Shown piece by piece: positions 25,390-34,477 of a DNA stretch of 64,000 bases. Position 1 is the stretch's first letter. The number at the start of each line of letters is the position of its first letter. The position numbers and the translations under genes are program-made. This DNA comes from Armatimonadota bacterium. Its GTDB lineage: Bacteria; Armatimonadota; Hebobacteria; CAIYQO01. The stretch spans positions 62,001-126,000 of the forward strand of contig JAKPKV010000114.1 of NCBI GenBank assembly GCA_029553475.1, written 5' to 3'. The notes below the pieces were generated by a model. That model had not been told where the DNA came from, made no database searches, and saw nothing but the letters and a program-made list of their open reading frames with translations.

Positions 25390-26055
25390 ATGGCCCGCAT
25401 CATCCCGCTGCTGCTCGTCCTCTTCGCTGCGCTCGGCGCGCGCGCCCTCCCCACGCTCACCGGCCCCACCGGCCTAGTCGTGCTGCCCGACGCGCTGGCG
25501 GCTGACGCCGGCCTCCGCCTCGCCGGCGACGTGGCGGAGACCCCCGGCGACCGCGGCATCCTGCTGCGCGGCGTCGTCGGGTTGTCCGCCGGCGAAGTGG
25601 GCCTGCTCTATGCGAGCGATGACGAAGCGCTGCTGGGCGCCAACGGGAAGCTCGTCTTCCCGGTCGCGTTCCTGGATGCCGAGGGCGCGGTGGGCGCCAT
25701 CTACCTCGACGCCGAGCTCGTCACCCAGCGCTGCCTGTATCTGGCGGTCACCCGCCGCGGGCCGCTCAGCCTCACCGGCGGCCTCACCTGGACGGAGGTG
25801 CGCACCGTCGCCGGGTCGGCGGACGCCGTGCGGCCCTACGCCGGCGCCGTCCTCACGCTGCCCGGCGGCCTGCGGGTGATGGGCGAGGTGCAGGCGAAAT
25901 GCGCCCGGCTGGAGCCGAAGGCCATCACCTCGCTGCGCATCGCGCGTGCGGAGGGATTGCTCACCACCGTGGTGGGCGTCACCAACGCCGTGGCGTTGCT
26001 CGGCACGACGGAGCACTATCTCTTCGCGGGCATGAGCCTCGCGTTCAGCGCGTGA
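25390..26055 (+). CDS. secreted YjbH-like outer-membrane-type protein
   Basis: A protein of 221 residues with a signal peptide (MARIIPLLLVLFAALGARAL). After cleavage it begins PTLTGPTGLVVLPDAL, like the GETG-L-P start of YjbH-type proteins. The rest alternates hydrophobic and polar residues as in an outer-membrane barrel (RYLFAG-like strands; final residues LAFSA). It is shorter than its downstream partner and may be a partial barrel. YjbH proteins are linked to exopolysaccharide export in other bacteria, but no such genes are seen here. AGGAG precedes the ATG. The family assignment is tentative. Confidence 0.6.
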   Translation: MARIIPLLLVLFAALGARALPTLTGPTGLVVLPDALAADAGLRLAGDVAETPGDRGILLRGVVGLSAGEVGLLYASDDEALLGANGKLVFPVAFLDAEGAVGAIYLDAELVTQRCLYLAVTRRGPLSLTGGLTWTEVRTVAGSADAVRPYAGAVLTLPGGLRVMGEVQAKCARLEPKAITSLRIARAEGLLTTVVGVTNAVALLGTTEHYLFAGMSLAFSA

Positions 26056-26156
26056 AAGTTTTTCCGCCGCCAAGAAGGCGTCCGCGCGCGCGGCGCGAAT
26101 ACAAGGGGATAGGCGCGCGCCGCGCTGGCGCGGTCCCTATCGAGAAGGAGCCACTG

Positions 26157-26954
26157 ATGATGAACCGTATGCGGCTGCTCATCCTGCTGGCCGTGCTGAC
26201 GGCCACGCTGCCCGTGCTGGCGTATCCGACGATGCTCGGCGACACCGGCCTCGTGCAAATCCCCACCGCCAACGTGCAGCGCGAAGCGACCTTCGCGCTG
26301 GGTGCCGACTACCTCCCGGCGAAAACGCCGGCGGGCAATACCCTCTCCCTCCCCATCCGCCTCTGCTACGGGCTGTCGGAAGGGTCGGAATTCAGCGTCC
26401 TCATCAGTAACGTGGGGGACAACACCGTGGGGGTGAACGTGGAAGGCGCGGGCGCGAAGATCGTGCTCATTGACGAAGAGCTCTACGGCAAGCTGCCCGG
26501 CGTCGCCGCCGGCATCCGCGCGTTCCGCCAGAAAACCGCCCCCCGGCTGAACGCGGTGGAGGGCTACCTGGTGGCCTCCAAGGTGCTGCTGGCGCGCGGC
26601 GACAACATCGAGGAGGGCTTCACCGTGCGCATCCACGGCGGCCTCACCTACACCTCCTATTCGGGGGCGGTGGACGCGGACTTCACCAAGCCGTTCATCG
26701 GCCTCAGCTATCTGCACGTGAACAGTAACGCGCTGGTGCTGGATTACCTGCCGGAGCAGCAGGTCGGCGGCGTCACACTGCGCCAGGCCACCGTCTCCGC
26801 CGCGCTGCGCCGCCGCCTCTCCGATCACTTCTGGATGCAGGTAGGCACCACGCGCGCCTTCGGGGGGAACACCGCGGACACCCCCTTCGCCGGCATCATT
26901 TATCGCTACGCGGAGACGAATACCCGCGCAGACCGACGTCCCATCGAGTATTGA
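26157..26954 (+). CDS. secreted YjbH-like beta-barrel protein
   Basis: A protein of 265 residues. The signal peptide (MMNRMRLLILLAVLTATLPV) is followed by YPTMLGDTGLVQIPTANVQR, a typical opening of the YjbH family. Later strands alternate polar and hydrophobic residues (FSVLISNVGDNTVGVNVEG, HFWMQVGTTRAFGG). It is a likely outer-membrane barrel. AGGAG lies seven bases before the ATG at 26157. It shares the start motif and probably the promoter with the 25390 gene, about 100 bases upstream, so the pair may be an old duplication. The stretch between them has a GC-rich inverted repeat that may reduce expression of the second gene. Confidence 0.65.
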   Translation: MMNRMRLLILLAVLTATLPVLAYPTMLGDTGLVQIPTANVQREATFALGADYLPAKTPAGNTLSLPIRLCYGLSEGSEFSVLISNVGDNTVGVNVEGAGAKIVLIDEELYGKLPGVAAGIRAFRQKTAPRLNAVEGYLVASKVLLARGDNIEEGFTVRIHGGLTYTSYSGAVDADFTKPFIGLSYLHVNSNALVLDYLPEQQVGGVTLRQATVSAALRRRLSDHFWMQVGTTRAFGGNTADTPFAGIIYRYAETNTRADRRPIEY

Positions 26955-27017
26955 TCGCCGCCTGCCGGGCGCCGGCGCGGTGCATCCGCCGGCGCCCGCC
27001 CGTCTCACCCCCCGCCC

Positions 27018-27046
27018 TTGTCCCGGCGCGGCCAGCCGGGTACAAT
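27018..27046 (+). promoter_or_regulatory. promoter of dgt, TTGTCC-17-TACAAT
   Basis: TTGTCC (27018-27023) and TACAAT (27041-27046) are 17 bases apart, about 30 bases before the dGTPase start. The short leader can fold (CCCGGGCGC / GCGCCC). Confidence 0.55.
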
Positions 27047-27075
27047 AGCCCGGGCGCGCCGGCGCCCTCGGGGAG

Positions 27076-28131
27076 ATGATGACGACCAACACCACCCATG
27101 ACTGCCCCCGCCAGGTGACGGAACGCTGGGAGGCGCGCGCGCTCGCCCCCGGCGCGGCGCACAGCGCCCGCTCGCGCGGGCGCGCCCATCCGGATGAGCC
27201 CTGTCCTTTCCGCACCGAGTTCCAGCGCGACCGCGACCGCATCCTCCACTGCAAGGCCTTCCGCCGGCTGGCCGGCAAAACTCAGGTCTTCGTGCCCCCG
27301 CGCGGCGACCATGAACGCACCCGCCTCACGCACTCGCTGGAGGTCAGCCAGGTGGCGCGCACCATTGCCCGCGCGCTGCGGCTGAACGAAGACCTGACGG
27401 AAGCCATCGCCCTCGGCCACGATCTCGGCCACAGCCCCTTCGGCCATGCCGGCGAGGCGGCGCTGGATGCCGTCTACCGGGAGTACGACCCCGGCGCCGG
27501 CTTTCGCCACCACGAACAGAGCCTGCGCGTGGTGGAGTGCCTGGAGCGCGACGGCCGCGGGCTAAACCTCACCTGGGAGGTGCGCGACGGCATCCTGCGC
27601 CACAGCAAGGGCGCCGCCGACCTGCCGCAGACGATGGCGCCGGTGGCCGCCACCCTGGAGGGCCAGCTCGTGGCGCTCTGCGACCGCATCGCCTACAGCA
27701 GCCACGACATTGACGACGCGCTGCGCACCGGCCGGCTGCGGGCGGACGACCTCCCCGCCCCGGTGCGCGAGCGGTTGGGCGCCACGCACTCGGCGCGGCT
27801 CACCGCCATGGTCAGCGATGTCATCACCGCCAGCGCCGCGCTCGACGCCATCCGCATGTCACCGGCGATGACGGAGCTGACGAATGCGCTGAAGGACTTC
27901 ATGTACGAGCATCTCTATCTGACGCGCGCGATGCCGGCGCAGCTCCGCGCGCGGATTCACGCGATCATCACCACCCTCTTCCACGCCTACATGGCGGATC
28001 CCGCGCGGGCCCCCGGCCTCGCGCCGACGCTGCCGGCGCCGGCGCGCGCCCGCGCCGTGTGCGATCACATCGCCGGCATGACCGACGCCTTCGCCGAGCA
28101 GGACTATCAGCGCCTGTGCGCCGCGCCGTGA
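27076..28131 (+). CDS. dgt: deoxyguanosinetriphosphate triphosphohydrolase-like protein
   Basis: A protein of 351 residues. The HD-domain residues are RTRLTHSLEVSQVARTIARA, GHDLGHSPFGHAGEAAL and CDRIAYSSHDIDDAL, the metal site of dGTPases. The N-terminus has FRTEFQRDRDRILHCKAFRRL, typical of the family. It hydrolyses dGTP or other dNTPs to nucleoside and triphosphate. The length fits the shorter dGTPase-like subfamily. ATGs at 27076 and 27079 are both possible, with GGGGAG touching the first. The next gene follows after 11 bases. Confidence 0.93.
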   Translation: MMTTNTTHDCPRQVTERWEARALAPGAAHSARSRGRAHPDEPCPFRTEFQRDRDRILHCKAFRRLAGKTQVFVPPRGDHERTRLTHSLEVSQVARTIARALRLNEDLTEAIALGHDLGHSPFGHAGEAALDAVYREYDPGAGFRHHEQSLRVVECLERDGRGLNLTWEVRDGILRHSKGAADLPQTMAPVAATLEGQLVALCDRIAYSSHDIDDALRTGRLRADDLPAPVRERLGATHSARLTAMVSDVITASAALDAIRMSPAMTELTNALKDFMYEHLYLTRAMPAQLRARIHAIITTLFHAYMADPARAPGLAPTLPAPARARAVCDHIAGMTDAFAEQDYQRLCAAP

Positions 28132-28142
28132 AAGGACCGCCC

Positions 28143-28823
28143 GTGACTGCCGCTCCCGCCGCGCTTGCCGCGTTGCTGCCGACGCCCGGCGCCGTCATCC
28201 TCACCGGCGCCTACGGCAGCGGCAAAACCGAATGTGCGATGGCGCTGGCCCTCGCGCTCGCCGCCGCCGGGCCGGTCACGCTGGTGGACCTGGACGTGGT
28301 CACCCCCTACTTCCGCGCGCTCGACCACCGGGCGGCGCTGGCGGCGCGTGGCGTGCGCGTGGTGGCGCCGGACGGCCGGCTGGCGCACAACGACGCCCCC
28401 GCGCTGCCCCCCGCGGCCGCCGCCGCGCTCATCCACCCCCGCGGGCGCACCATCGCGGACCTGGGCGGCGATCCCGCCGGCGCCGTCGTGCTCGCGCAGT
28501 TCGCCTCCCGCCTGTCCGCCTGCGCGCGCTGGGCGGTGGTCAACTTCGCCCGCCCCACCACCGCGACCCTCGACGCGGCCGCCGCGCTGCTGGCGCAGGT
28601 GGCCGCCGCGACGCGCCTGCCCCTCACCGGTCTGGTGAGCAATACCCACCTGGGCGCGGAGACCACCCCCGCCGACCTCGCCGATGGTCTGGCCCGCTGT
28701 CGGGCGCTGGGCGACAGCCTCGGCGTGCCCGTGGTGCTCCAGTGCGCCCCCGCCGGCTGCGCGGCGCCCGCCGGGCCGCCGCTCCTCGCCATCACCCCCC
28801 GCCTCCGCCGCCCCTGGGAGTGA
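28143..28823 (+). CDS. P-loop ATPase of the MinD/CobQ-like type
   Basis: A protein of 226 residues. It opens with GAVILTGAYGSGKTECAMAL, a Walker A motif, followed by VTLVDLDVVTPYFRALDHRA, a pattern I know from a conserved but uncharacterised ATPase family (VDLDIVNPYFR) of anaerobes. Later motifs are TIADLGGDPAGAVVLAQFAS and GLVSNTHLG. AAAGGA lies seven bases before the GTG at 28143; no ATG is available. It lies 11 bases after dgt and is probably co-transcribed. Function unknown. Confidence 0.75.
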   Translation: MTAAPAALAALLPTPGAVILTGAYGSGKTECAMALALALAAAGPVTLVDLDVVTPYFRALDHRAALAARGVRVVAPDGRLAHNDAPALPPAAAAALIHPRGRTIADLGGDPAGAVVLAQFASRLSACARWAVVNFARPTTATLDAAAALLAQVAAATRLPLTGLVSNTHLGAETTPADLADGLARCRALGDSLGVPVVLQCAPAGCAAPAGPPLLAITPRLRRPWE

Positions 28824-28899
28824 TCGCCCGCCGGGCAGGCGCATGTCGGCTGGACAGACCACCGCTATGCACGCATGCAAATGAGCTCTTGACTCCGCA

Positions 28900-28928
28900 T
28901 TGACGAATCCCTTGCCGCATGCTACAGT
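28900..28928 (+). promoter_or_regulatory. promoter TTGACG-17-TACAGT
   Basis: TTGACG (28900-28905) and TACAGT (28923-28928) are 17 bases apart, with another TTGACT ten bases further up. It would drive the gene at 29031 with a leader of about 95 bases. Confidence 0.55.
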
Positions 28929-29030
28929 TATCCATAACTGGGTGCGGAAGGGCCGCGCGCCGTTTCCGCCTGCCCGCCTCGTGCCGGCGCTTGGCGACCG
29001 GAGCGGGTCAGCTCGCGAGGAGAATTTGTT

Positions 29031-31568
29031 ATGCGCATGCGCACCATCATCGGTTTGAGCCTGGGGTTCGTGCTCACTCTCGTCCTCGTCGGCGTCTTGC
29101 CGCTGCGCGCGCAGGATGGGCCCAGCTTCATCATCGTGCAGCCGCAGGCCGCGCAGAAAATCACCGGCACGGCGCTGCCCATCGTCATCGAGTTCTCCTG
29201 CGAGGAAGATGCCCCGGTGGTGCGCTTCGAGTCCTATCTGGACAGCGCCTCCCTCCGCTGGGGCCGCATTCGCCAGCCCATCGCCCGCGGCCATTTCCGC
29301 GTCGAGGCCGACCTGAATGAGATCAGCGTCAAGCCGGGGCCGCATACCTTATACGTCAAGCTCTATGACAGCAAGGGGCGCGTCACCCAGCGCGAGCAGC
29401 GCATCATCCTCGAAGCCCCGAACACCGTCCGCGCCGACTCCACGCCCCCGCGCGTGCGCATCGTCTCTCCCCGCGACGGCCAGGTCATTTCCGGCAAAAC
29501 GGATATCAAAGTGGACGCGGTGGACGATGAATCCGGCGTGAAGTGGGTGATGGTCTTCATTAACAATAAAATGCGCGCCTATATGAACGAGGCGCCCTAC
29601 GTCCTGCCGTGGAATCCGCTGGACGACAAGGAGCTGCTGAGCGCCTACGTCATCCGCGCCCGCGCCATGGATTTTTTCGATAACGAAGGCGCCAGCCTGC
29701 CGGTGACGGTGAAACTGGTGCAGGAGCGCACGCTCATTGATGACGGCGCCGCGCTGCAGCACCCGCCCGCGGACCCCGTGGACGCGGTGATCTTTCCGGT
29801 AACGAAGCTGCCGACGCCGTCGCTCGGTCCGGGCGCGGAGAAATGGACGTCCAATCTGCTTCGCCCCGCGGCGGCGCTGCCCGGCCTCTCCGGCGAGCTG
29901 CCGCTGGCGCAAGGCTTCGACCGCGGCGGGCTGCCTGCGGAGACCGGCGCCCTCGCGGTGGCCGTGCTGCCGGTGAAGACGCTGCCCGGCCTGGCGATGA
30001 CCGATGCGCTGGCGCACGCCGACGCCCGCGGCGTCACCGTGCCCGCCGCGCTGGCGGCGCGGCCCGGCCTGGCCCGCCCGCCCGTCGGCGCCGCGCGCCC
30101 GGCGGCGCCGAGCGAGTTGCCGCTCCCGGCCGCGCGGCCCGCGGCGACGCGAACGCTCCCCGACGGCGCCGCGCTGGTGGCGATGCTGCCCGGCGCCGCG
30201 AAACAGGTGCCCGGCGCGCCTGAACGCGCGCGGGCGGCGACGCTGACCGCCGACACCACGCGGGCGGTGGCGCTCGTCAATCCCGGCGCGTCGGCCCGCC
30301 CCGGCGTGCACACGCCCTCCGCCGGCGCGCCGGCGAGCGGCCATCTCGCCGTGCCCGCCACCCCGGCGGCGCGTGCCCAGGGCCGCCTGCCGGCGGTGAC
30401 GCTGGTGGCGCTGGCCCCGGCGGCGCCGGCGAAACGGCATCCCGGCGCCGGCGCGGATGCCGGCGACCTCCACCTGCGAGCGGTCGCGATGACGACCCCC
30501 GCGCGGCTCCGGGAGGCGGACGACGGCGCGCGTCCCGCGATGGGCGTGGCGGCCGCGCCCGGCGTGCGCACGCTCCCGGACGCGCGCGCGCTGGAGACCG
30601 TCGGCGCGCGCGGCACGTTGACCGATCTGCCCGTGGTGGTGGCGCTGCTGCCCGCCGGCGGCAAGCCGACGCCGGCCCTGACCACCCTGACCGCTATCGC
30701 GACCGCGCCGGGCGTGTACGCCCGGGGACCGAACCCGCGAGACACCATGCCGGCCGCCCGCGGCGGCGACCCCGCCCGCCCGGCGCTGGCGCTCGCCGCC
30801 GATGTCGCCAATCCTGCCGCGCTGCACGACGCCCACCCCCGCGACCGCCGCGTGACGCCGGAACCCGCGCCGGTGACACTGGCCGCTCAGCCCGGCAAGC
30901 TCGCGCCCGCCGCGCAGGCGAAACCCGCCGCCGGCATGCAGCTCACGCCGGCCTATCCCGTCGCCCCCGTCGCCCCCACCTCCGGCGGGACGGCGCCCGT
31001 GCCGGCGCCCCCCGGCGCGCCGCGCGCGGAGCAGCCCACGGCTGACGTGGTGATGGATCTCGAGCAGCATCACACCGTGAAGGGCGGGCAGACGCTGGTG
31101 GAAATCGCCCGCGTCTACGCCACCACGCCGGAAGAGTTGTTGAAGCGCAATCCGGGCATCAGCCCGGAGCGCCCGCTGCCGGAAGGCGTCGCGCTGGTCG
31201 TGCCGGGCGCGACCGCGCGCATTTACGTGGACGACACGCCGCTCACCGACGTGCCGAATCCGTTCATCGCCCAGGGGCACACCATGGTGCCTATCCGCCA
31301 CATCGTCGAGGCGAAGGGCGGCGTGGTGGTGTGGCTGCCCGCCACCCGTGAGGTGAACGCGTGGGCGGATAACACCTTCATGGGCCTGAAAGTCGGTGAC
31401 ACCAGCGCCCGCATCAACGGCGACAGCTACACCCTGCCCGTCGCGCCCGCCATTCGCCAGGCGCGCACCATGGTGCCGCTGCGCTACCTGATGACCGCGC
31501 TGCGCCTGCAGGTGACCTACAACCCGCAGACGGGCACCTACCTACTGGTGAGTCAGCAGGAGAAATAA
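29031..31568 (+). CDS. secreted cell-envelope protein: Ig-like, LysM and copper-amine-oxidase-N domains
   Basis: A protein of 845 residues. A signal peptide (MRMRTIIGLSLGFVLTLVLVG) is followed by Ig-like domains at about 25-240 (STPPRVRIVSPRDGQVISG, VDDESGVKWVMVFINN). Residues about 260-670 are a low-complexity region rich in Ala, Pro, Gly and Arg. A LysM domain (HTVKGGQTLVEIARVYATTP) lies near 680-725. The C-terminal 115 residues are a copper-amine-oxidase N-terminal-like pair (IYVDDTPLTDVPNPFIAQ; MVPIRHIVEAKGG; MVPLRYLMTALRL). It probably binds peptidoglycan. It is directly upstream of the pilM region in the same direction, so a link to pilus assembly or septal/polar wall is possible but unproven. 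Confidence 0.8.
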   Translation: MRMRTIIGLSLGFVLTLVLVGVLPLRAQDGPSFIIVQPQAAQKITGTALPIVIEFSCEEDAPVVRFESYLDSASLRWGRIRQPIARGHFRVEADLNEISVKPGPHTLYVKLYDSKGRVTQREQRIILEAPNTVRADSTPPRVRIVSPRDGQVISGKTDIKVDAVDDESGVKWVMVFINNKMRAYMNEAPYVLPWNPLDDKELLSAYVIRARAMDFFDNEGASLPVTVKLVQERTLIDDGAALQHPPADPVDAVIFPVTKLPTPSLGPGAEKWTSNLLRPAAALPGLSGELPLAQGFDRGGLPAETGALAVAVLPVKTLPGLAMTDALAHADARGVTVPAALAARPGLARPPVGAARPAAPSELPLPAARPAATRTLPDGAALVAMLPGAAKQVPGAPERARAATLTADTTRAVALVNPGASARPGVHTPSAGAPASGHLAVPATPAARAQGRLPAVTLVALAPAAPAKRHPGAGADAGDLHLRAVAMTTPARLREADDGARPAMGVAAAPGVRTLPDARALETVGARGTLTDLPVVVALLPAGGKPTPALTTLTAIATAPGVYARGPNPRDTMPAARGGDPARPALALAADVANPAALHDAHPRDRRVTPEPAPVTLAAQPGKLAPAAQAKPAAGMQLTPAYPVAPVAPTSGGTAPVPAPPGAPRAEQPTADVVMDLEQHHTVKGGQTLVEIARVYATTPEELLKRNPGISPERPLPEGVALVVPGATARIYVDDTPLTDVPNPFIAQGHTMVPIRHIVEAKGGVVVWLPATREVNAWADNTFMGLKVGDTSARINGDSYTLPVAPAIRQARTMVPLRYLMTALRLQVTYNPQTGTYLLVSQQEK

Positions 31569-32031
31569 CGGTCCGCGCACAGGAATCATCGAAAAAGATG
31601 GGAAGATCGGTGCCGCCTGAGGAACATATCAGCAGTCTGCGGAAGATCTCGGCCGTGACGCGGCCGCCACGGTGCTGAGCGCTGAGAAATTGTCCGAGCA
31701 GTCTCGGTGTGGGGCTGCTGAGGGGATGCCGGCTTGGATCCAGGCGGACGTCCGAGGCGCTATCGGGAGAGATAGGGTGAGGACGGCCAACGCCGAGCCA
31801 GGCCGGGAGCCACCAGCAGGCACGCGCCGAGACTGTTCGGACAGTTTCGGCATCCCTGGCGTGGCGTCCTCCCTCCGACCCGGCATGGCCGCCCGCCTGC
31901 CCGGTTGAGTTGCCGACAGCGCGGCCGCCGCGGCGGCCGCGCGAGGAATCGTAGCACAAGGGCTCCGGCCCGGTCCGCGCCGGATGGGGCGCGTCATCGC
32001 AGTCAAGGCACGAGAAGAGGAGTTGCCGAGA
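31569..32031. other. 463-base region upstream of pilM with structured elements
   Basis: No gene is seen. The region holds a repeat shared with 17375-17405, a hairpin of about 160 bases (31687-31847) and a 20-base perfect palindrome of G and C (31921-31940) about 90 bases before pilM. GAGGAG follows near 32017. I find no convincing promoter. Confidence 0.55.
31687..31847 (+). ncRNA. candidate structured RNA upstream of pilM
   Basis: A 23-base left arm (31687-31709) pairs with a right arm (31825-31847). The only three deviations from perfect pairing are U-G, G-U and U-G wobbles if the plus strand is transcribed; on the minus strand they would be A-C mismatches. CTGCTG (31715-31720) pairs with CAGCAG (31814-31819) further in. 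A small internal hairpin (CTATC-GGGAGA-GATAG) lies near 31769. It could be an untranslated leader of the pil operon or an independent RNA. Confidence 0.5.
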
Positions 32032-33189
32032 ATGGCCATGTTGGGCAAGTTCGCTGCCGGAGGCGGTACCATCGGTATTGACATCGGCAGTCACTCAATC
32101 AAGGTGGTACAGCTTAGCCCGTCGCGCACCGGCTTCGCCCTCACGCGGGCGGGCAGCACCCCCACGCCGCCGAACGCCATCAAACAGGGCGTCATCACCG
32201 ACCGCCCGGCCGTCGCGGACGCGGTCCACCTGCTCATGCGCGACCTCGGCATCGGCGCCGGCGCCGCCATCGCCGCCGTCGCCGGCCCCACCGTGGTGGT
32301 GCGCCAGGTACAGCTCCCCGCCATGCCGGAAGCCCACCTGCGCAAATCCATCTACTGGGAAGCGCGCAACTACATCTCCTTCCCGGTGGAAAACAGCTTG
32401 CTCGAGTTCCAGATTCTCGACACCCACGCCGACGACAGCACGCCGAAGATGGACGTGATGTTGGTGGCCGCCCCGCGCGAGCTGGTGGACAGCCGCGTGG
32501 AAACCCTGGAGCAGGCGGGCATTGAACTGCTGGCGGTGGAGGTGGAGCCGTTCTCGCTCATGCGCGCGGTCATCGAGCTGCCGCGCGGCGGGATGGCGGC
32601 GGCGAACGACACCATCGCCCTGGTGGATATCGGCGCCACGTATACGAGCATCTCCATCGTCTCCAACGGCGCCTTCGTCCTCTCGCGCACCATCACCATC
32701 GCCGGCTTTAACTTCACCGAGGCGATCATGAACGTGCTCGGCGTGGATGGGCTGCAAGCGGAGGAGATCAAGGAGAACGAGCTGCAGGTGGTCACCGACG
32801 AGGTGAGCCGCGCCGAGCTCTCCCCCATCGGCCAGGAAGCCAGCCGCGCGTTGGAGCCGGTGCTGGAGGAGCTCGTGCGCGAAATCCGCCGCTCCTTCGC
32901 CTTCTACGATTACCAGCAGGGGCCGGGGGGCACGCCGCGCGCCGCCGGCGCCGTCGGCGTCAGCCGCGTCATCCTCACCGGCGGCAGCGCGAAGATGACC
33001 GGGCTGGCCCCCTTCCTGCAGGACCAGCTCAGTCTCCCCGTCGGCCTCACCGACCTCTTCAGCACGGGGATGGTGCAGGTGCCGGAAGACGCCGATGAAC
33101 TCTACGCCCAGGAGCCGATGCTGGCGACCGCCGCCGGCCTCGCGCTCCGGGAGCCGATGCTCGTCCGGGAGAAGGGAGGCTATCGGTGA
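32032..33189 (+). CDS. pilM: type IV pilus assembly protein PilM
   Basis: A protein of 385 residues. It has the actin-like ATPase motifs GIDIGSHSIKVVQLSPSR (phosphate 1), IALVDIGATYTSISIVSNGA (phosphate 2) and RVILTGGSAKMTGLAPFLQD (adenosine). PilM is a cytosolic ring protein that binds the N-terminus of PilN. ATGs at 32032 and 32038 are both plausible; GAGGAG lies nine bases before the first. The stop overlaps pilN. It is the first gene of pilMNOPQ. Confidence 0.95.
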   Translation: MAMLGKFAAGGGTIGIDIGSHSIKVVQLSPSRTGFALTRAGSTPTPPNAIKQGVITDRPAVADAVHLLMRDLGIGAGAAIAAVAGPTVVVRQVQLPAMPEAHLRKSIYWEARNYISFPVENSLLEFQILDTHADDSTPKMDVMLVAAPRELVDSRVETLEQAGIELLAVEVEPFSLMRAVIELPRGGMAAANDTIALVDIGATYTSISIVSNGAFVLSRTITIAGFNFTEAIMNVLGVDGLQAEEIKENELQVVTDEVSRAELSPIGQEASRALEPVLEELVREIRRSFAFYDYQQGPGGTPRAAGAVGVSRVILTGGSAKMTGLAPFLQDQLSLPVGLTDLFSTGMVQVPEDADELYAQEPMLATAAGLALREPMLVREKGGYR

Positions 33190-33761
33190 TCAATATTAAC
33201 CTCATCGCCGAACGGCGCGCCCGCAGACAGCGCGAGGTGACGATCCTGCGCATGAGCACGCTGGGGGTGGTGCTGATCGTCTTCATCATGGTGGTGCTGA
33301 ATCTCGCCTGGTGGAAACTGACCGTGGATACCGCGCACACGCTCACCATGACCGAGCAGACGCTGACGGAGCGCCGGGTAGAGCGCGACGCGTTCCGCGC
33401 GCTCAAAGCCGACGTGGAAGAGAAGCGCGAAATCGTCACGCTGCTGGGGCAGGTGCGGGTGAGCGAGAGCGCCTGGATGATCATCCTCGCCGACATCAGC
33501 CGGGTGATCTCGCCTGACGTCGTGCTCGCCAGCTTCACCACCGAGACGAAAAACGATGCCATCTGGCTGCGCTTGACCGGGCGCGCCCGCGACTTTAAAA
33601 CCGCCGGCAGCTTCATGGAAAGCCTGCGCGTGGGCACGCGTTGGGCGAAGACGCCCACCCTCGGCGGCCTCACGTCGGGCGAAAACCGCGATACGGGCGT
33701 CACCCAGGCGACCTTCGAAATCCGGGTGCCGGTCGAGGGCCTGTACGGAGGGGAATTCTAA
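33186..33761 (+). CDS. pilN: type IV pilus assembly protein PilN
   Basis: A protein of 191 residues. It begins MININLIAERRARRQ, the conserved INLL-like peptide that binds PilM, then one membrane helix (TLGVVLIVFIMVVLNLAWW). A coiled coil (MTEQTLTERRVERDAFRALKA) follows and then a periplasmic ferredoxin-like domain (ISPDVVLASFTTETKNDAIW). It is an inner-membrane component of the alignment complex. The GTG at 33186 overlaps the pilM stop by four bases, and the stop overlaps pilO by one base. Confidence 0.93.
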   Translation: MININLIAERRARRQREVTILRMSTLGVVLIVFIMVVLNLAWWKLTVDTAHTLTMTEQTLTERRVERDAFRALKADVEEKREIVTLLGQVRVSESAWMIILADISRVISPDVVLASFTTETKNDAIWLRLTGRARDFKTAGSFMESLRVGTRWAKTPTLGGLTSGENRDTGVTQATFEIRVPVEGLYGGEF

Positions 33762-34477
33762 TGGGCATCCCGCAATCCGCCTTCACCCTCAAGCTCCTGG
33801 TCGTGCTCGGCATCGGCATCCTCGTGCTGGCCGTCGGCCTCTTCGGCTGGCACCGCCAGAACGTGGTTTATGCCGGCATGGACCGCACGGTCAAAGACAT
33901 GGAGCAGGAAATCCGCGACATCCACGCGGAGGTCGCCACCCGCGACGCGCTGGCACGGGAGCAGCAGACGCTGATCGCCAGCCTGCAGACCATTGACGGC
34001 AGCCTCATTGACTACGAGTATATGCCGTCCTACCTGGAGCAGCTGCAGCACGCCGCCGCGCGCACCGGCAACGCCATCGTCCGCCTCCAGCCCGACGATC
34101 TGCGCCCGCTGGACCTGCAGAGCAGCCCGCTGGCGACGGCCGCGAAGCCGGCGGCGGACACGGAAACGGTGAGCCGGCAACGCCCGACGAAAGCGCCCGG
34201 CAAGCGCGTGAAAACGCTCGACCTGGAGACGGCGAAATACCGCGTGCAGCAGATCACCCTGGAGGTGGAGGGCAGCTACCTCAGCCTGCTGCGCCTGCTC
34301 GACACGCTGGGCACCTTCCCGAAGCTGGTCTACGTGCGCACGCTGGATATCACGCCGCGCCGCGGCCGCGATCTCGCCCCCGGCGCCATCTCCGCCCGGC
34401 TGGATACCTACGCCATCATCACCCCGGAACAGTATCAACTCGCCGATGCCCCGGTGACCGAGGGAGGTGCCCGGTGA
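33761..34477 (+). CDS. pilO: type IV pilus assembly protein PilO
   Basis: A protein of 238 residues with one N-terminal membrane helix (LKLLVVLGIGILVLAVGLFG). A coiled coil lies at residues about 40-75 (MDRTVKDMEQEIRDIHAEVA). The periplasmic domain has the PilO pattern YLEQLQHAAARTGNAIVRLQ and VEGSYLSLLRLLDTLGTFPK. It pairs with PilN. The linker between them (residues 130-160) is longer than in many homologues and rich in K, R, T and P. It overlaps both neighbours, which indicates tight translational coupling. Confidence 0.92.
   Translation: MGIPQSAFTLKLLVVLGIGILVLAVGLFGWHRQNVVYAGMDRTVKDMEQEIRDIHAEVATRDALAREQQTLIASLQTIDGSLIDYEYMPSYLEQLQHAAARTGNAIVRLQPDDLRPLDLQSSPLATAAKPAADTETVSRQRPTKAPGKRVKTLDLETAKYRVQQITLEVEGSYLSLLRLLDTLGTFPKLVYVRTLDITPRRGRDLAPGAISARLDTYAIITPEQYQLADAPVTEGGAR

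Noticed and set aside
28915-28940. A DnaA box near 28928 (TTATCCATA) as a sign of a second origin.
   Set aside because: It is a single imperfect nonamer next to a promoter, with no cluster around it.
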